Virus record (IMG/VR): IMGVR_UViG_3300042296_000150
Coordinates: 1 to 30,080 of that record
Source of the DNA: a virus
Length of the DNA: 30,080 bases
Reading direction: 5' to 3' (one strand)
Under the pieces are notes generated by a model. That model worked only from the letters and a program-made list of their open reading frames with translations. It was not told the origin of the DNA and ran no database searches. The position numbers were made by a program, and so were the translations under genes. How positions within the stretch are numbered: position 1 is the first letter of the stretch; each line of letters begins with the position of its first letter. Of this stretch, positions 28,504 to 30,080 are shown one piece after another.

Positions 28504-29745
28504 TTATAAAGTTGTTAAAGTTGATAATACATCATTTGTTAAACGTGTTTTAAATAATGTAGATAAAGAAACGTTATCAGAAAATTGTGAAGCACCTGCA
28601 TAATTTTGCCCTATATCTACTCTACTACAAGTTGGTATAGTCGCACTTGTATCAGTTCCAATTTGTACACCATTTATATAAAATACAATATCATTGTTTT
28701 TATAAGCTAAAGCTAATTTATACGTTCCTGTAGTTGTAATTGCAGAAGTATCTATACTACATTGTAAAGTACCACCATTAAAAATCCTTGCCCTTAATAC
28801 ATTTGAAGAAGAACCAGAAAAAGCAATATAAATACGGTTGTTTGCTGTGCCATCTGATACGTGAAAAATATACCTTGAAGCAGTACCTATTAATTTATTA
28901 ACTTTAATTTCTGCGTATAAAGTACCTTCTGTTTGACCTATTAAACTACTTACACTTGTTTTATTAATTACATCTGCGTTACGTGTTACTGCTGCAGTAG
29001 TTGTAGGAATGTATGAAGTAGAATAACTACCTAATTCTAATTGAGCACCCCATAAATATAAACCAGAACCAGAAGTACCTGTATAACTTGAAGCACCAGA
29101 ATTATTTAATATAGTAAATAATATTTGTGTACTTGCACCTGTTAAATTAGGCCACGTTGCAGAGCATTTATACCAACCATTACCATAGTTTTCTATCTTA
29201 CCATTTTTAGCAGGTGCTGTACTTGTAGCTGTAACCGCTGTTAAATCAAATGTAACATTCCCACCAACTGTAAAAACTTCTGATATTTGAAATTTACTAC
29301 GTTCAGCCGCTTTTACAAATACAGAAATTGTATAATCTGCTAAGGTTACAGGTGGATTAATAATATCAATAGCGTGTAAACCCGTTGAGGTATCTTCTAC
29401 TAATTTATCAGCTGTAGTATTCCCATCAGGTGCAGCAATAGCATTTGTAGTAACAGTAGCACCAATTTTTATATAAATAGCATTACTAAAATCTTCGCTA
29501 TAAGTTTGTACATTTGTTCTTTGTGGTTCTACTAATATACTCGGACAAGTAGAATTTAGATAATCTAAACGTGGTACATTACTTGCAACGCTTTCAATTA
29601 AACCTGCATTATTAACTCGCCTTGCTGTAGTTGCTCTTGTAACACTTAAATCACCACTTCCATCAGTTGGTTTTATAGCGTATAACTTACTCGCTTTTGC
29701 ACCATTTGGAGTTACTACCAAACTTGAACTTTCAAATAAACTCAT
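28504..29745 (-). CDS. Tail fibre / receptor-binding protein with LamG-like end
   Basis: This 413-residue protein begins with a phage spike/fibre module (SLVVTPNGAKASKLYAIKPT, then GSGDLSVTRATTARRVNNAG and LVEPQRTNVQTYSEDFSNA) followed by a carbohydrate-binding-like beta sandwich (about 100-230) and a concanavalin/LamG-like domain (about 255-400, with GTLYAEIKVNK, NNDIVFYINGVQIGT and RVDIGQNY). It probably binds the host surface. It lies between the small WGQG protein and the accessory/holin genes, as in related phages. Confidence 0.85.
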   Translation of the reverse strand: MSLFESSSLVVTPNGAKASKLYAIKPTDGSGDLSVTRATTARRVNNAGLIESVASNVPRLDYLNSTCPSILVEPQRTNVQTYSEDFSNAIYIKIGATVTTNAIAAPDGNTTADKLVEDTSTGLHAIDIINPPVTLADYTISVFVKAAERSKFQISEVFTVGGNVTFDLTAVTATSTAPAKNGKIENYGNGWYKCSATWPNLTGASTQILFTILNNSGASSYTGTSGSGLYLWGAQLELGSYSTSYIPTTTAAVTRNADVINKTSVSSLIGQTEGTLYAEIKVNKLIGTASRYIFHVSDGTANNRIYIAFSGSSSNVLRARIFNGGTLQCSIDTSAITTTGTYKLALAYKNNDIVFYINGVQIGTDTSATIPTCSRVDIGQNYAGASQFSDNVSLSTLFKTRLTNDVLSTLTTL

Positions 29746-29746
29746 A

Positions 29747-29983
29747 TTATATATTTTCTATATTATTAATTAAACATTGTTTTGCTTCAAACGTACCTGT
29801 ATCTGTAGTAATTCTCGCTATAAAATCTATAACAGCTTCAATTTCATTACCTAAAATTTCAGTTTCTCCACTATAACTATTGCCATATATAGAACCCCAA
29901 GATATATCGTTATTTATAGCACCTTGACCCCAACCGATATCGTTGTTATTTACGCCCTGCCCCCAATCAATACTATTTGCCAT
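29747..29983 (-). CDS. WGQG-repeat virion-type protein with GTFEA motif
   Basis: This 78-residue protein starts with three imperfect repeats (SIDWGQGVNNN, DIGWGQGAINN, DISWGSIYGNSYSGE) and ends with ARITTDTGTFEAKQCLINN, the same module found twice in the 814-residue baseplate protein. Its neighbours, microgene and fibre, suggest a small tail component joining fibre to baseplate. It is complete here, and its first ten codons recur at 1-30 because of circular closure. Confidence 0.78.
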   Translation of the reverse strand: MANSIDWGQGVNNNDIGWGQGAINNDISWGSIYGNSYSGETEILGNEIEAVIDFIARITTDTGTFEAKQCLINNIENI

Positions 29984-30080
29984 TATTAGATTTTAAAGTT
30001 TCTACTTTTTTTAATTGCTCAACTTTAGCTAAATATAAATTTAGCTTTTTAAAGTTTTTAATCTTTACGTTATTATAAAT
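29954..30080. repeat. Right copy of 127-bp terminal direct repeat
   Basis: Identical to 1-127; see the left copy. One of the two should be removed to give the 29,953-bp circular map. Confidence 0.93.

Noticed and set aside
1-30080. tRNA genes, integrase, attachment sites, CRISPR array
   Set aside because: No cloverleaf, recombinase motifs or regularly spaced repeats were seen; the 127-base end repeat is better explained as an assembly overlap.

Overview
The window is one complete, AT-rich (roughly 30% GC by eye) genome of a tailed siphovirus-like phage, assembled as a circle and opened inside a gene. The first 127 bases (1-127) recur exactly as the last 127 (29954-30080), so the unique unit is about 29,953 bp. 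The host is very probably a member of the Bacteroidota, most likely Flavobacteriia. The reasons are promoters of the TTTG / TAnnTTTG type, absence of Shine-Dalgarno sequences before genes, a DUF3127-type single-strand-binding protein, and tail, capsid and head-connector proteins of types found in flavobacterial phages. I see no integrase, no clear repressor, no tRNA and no CRISPR array, so a lytic lifestyle is the simplest reading.

Almost everything is transcribed leftwards (minus strand). In transcription order: (1) 27353-25301, early genes headed by a Mre11-like metallophosphoesterase and ending with a membrane-anchored, spanin-like protein; (2) 25154-23962, five small proteins, one with a Cro-like helix-turn-helix; (3) 23888-22685, recombination/SSB genes; (4) 22622-22522, a structured leader or small RNA with interleaved stems; (5) 22482-17617, replication and recombination (DUF6291-like initiator, RecA/RepA-like ATPase, NinB-like, adenine methyltransferase, NinG, DnaA-C-like protein); (6) 17533-14157, two microproteins, a phage sigma factor and the two terminase subunits; (7) 14079-3938, structural genes from a frameshifted tail chaperone through tail completion, baseplate, tape measure, protease and scaffold to the major capsid protein; (8) 3863-3336, probable tail tube; (9) 2766 through the circle junction to 27497, with portal, connector, tail fibre, holin-like proteins and an M15 peptidase endolysin.

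The only plus-strand genes are a two-gene cassette at 2848-3302 with its own promoter and terminator, which looks like a moron inserted between the tail tube and portal blocks. Hairpin terminators at about 27475, 25262, 22660, 22550, 14135, 3900 and 3302 divide the transcription units. An exact 14-base element precedes four structural genes by 5-10 bases and may be a late promoter or translation signal; the phage sigma factor is an obvious candidate to read it.

Several real genes are under 60 codons: 20-139 (across the circle junction), 8763-8906, 14513-14668, 17336-17443, 17447-17533, 25908-26078, 26062-26184 and 27852-28025. The most unusual items are the pseudoknot-forming RNA at 22522-22622 with an exposed GGAGG, the repeated late element, the plus-strand moron and a near-total lack of GATC sites.
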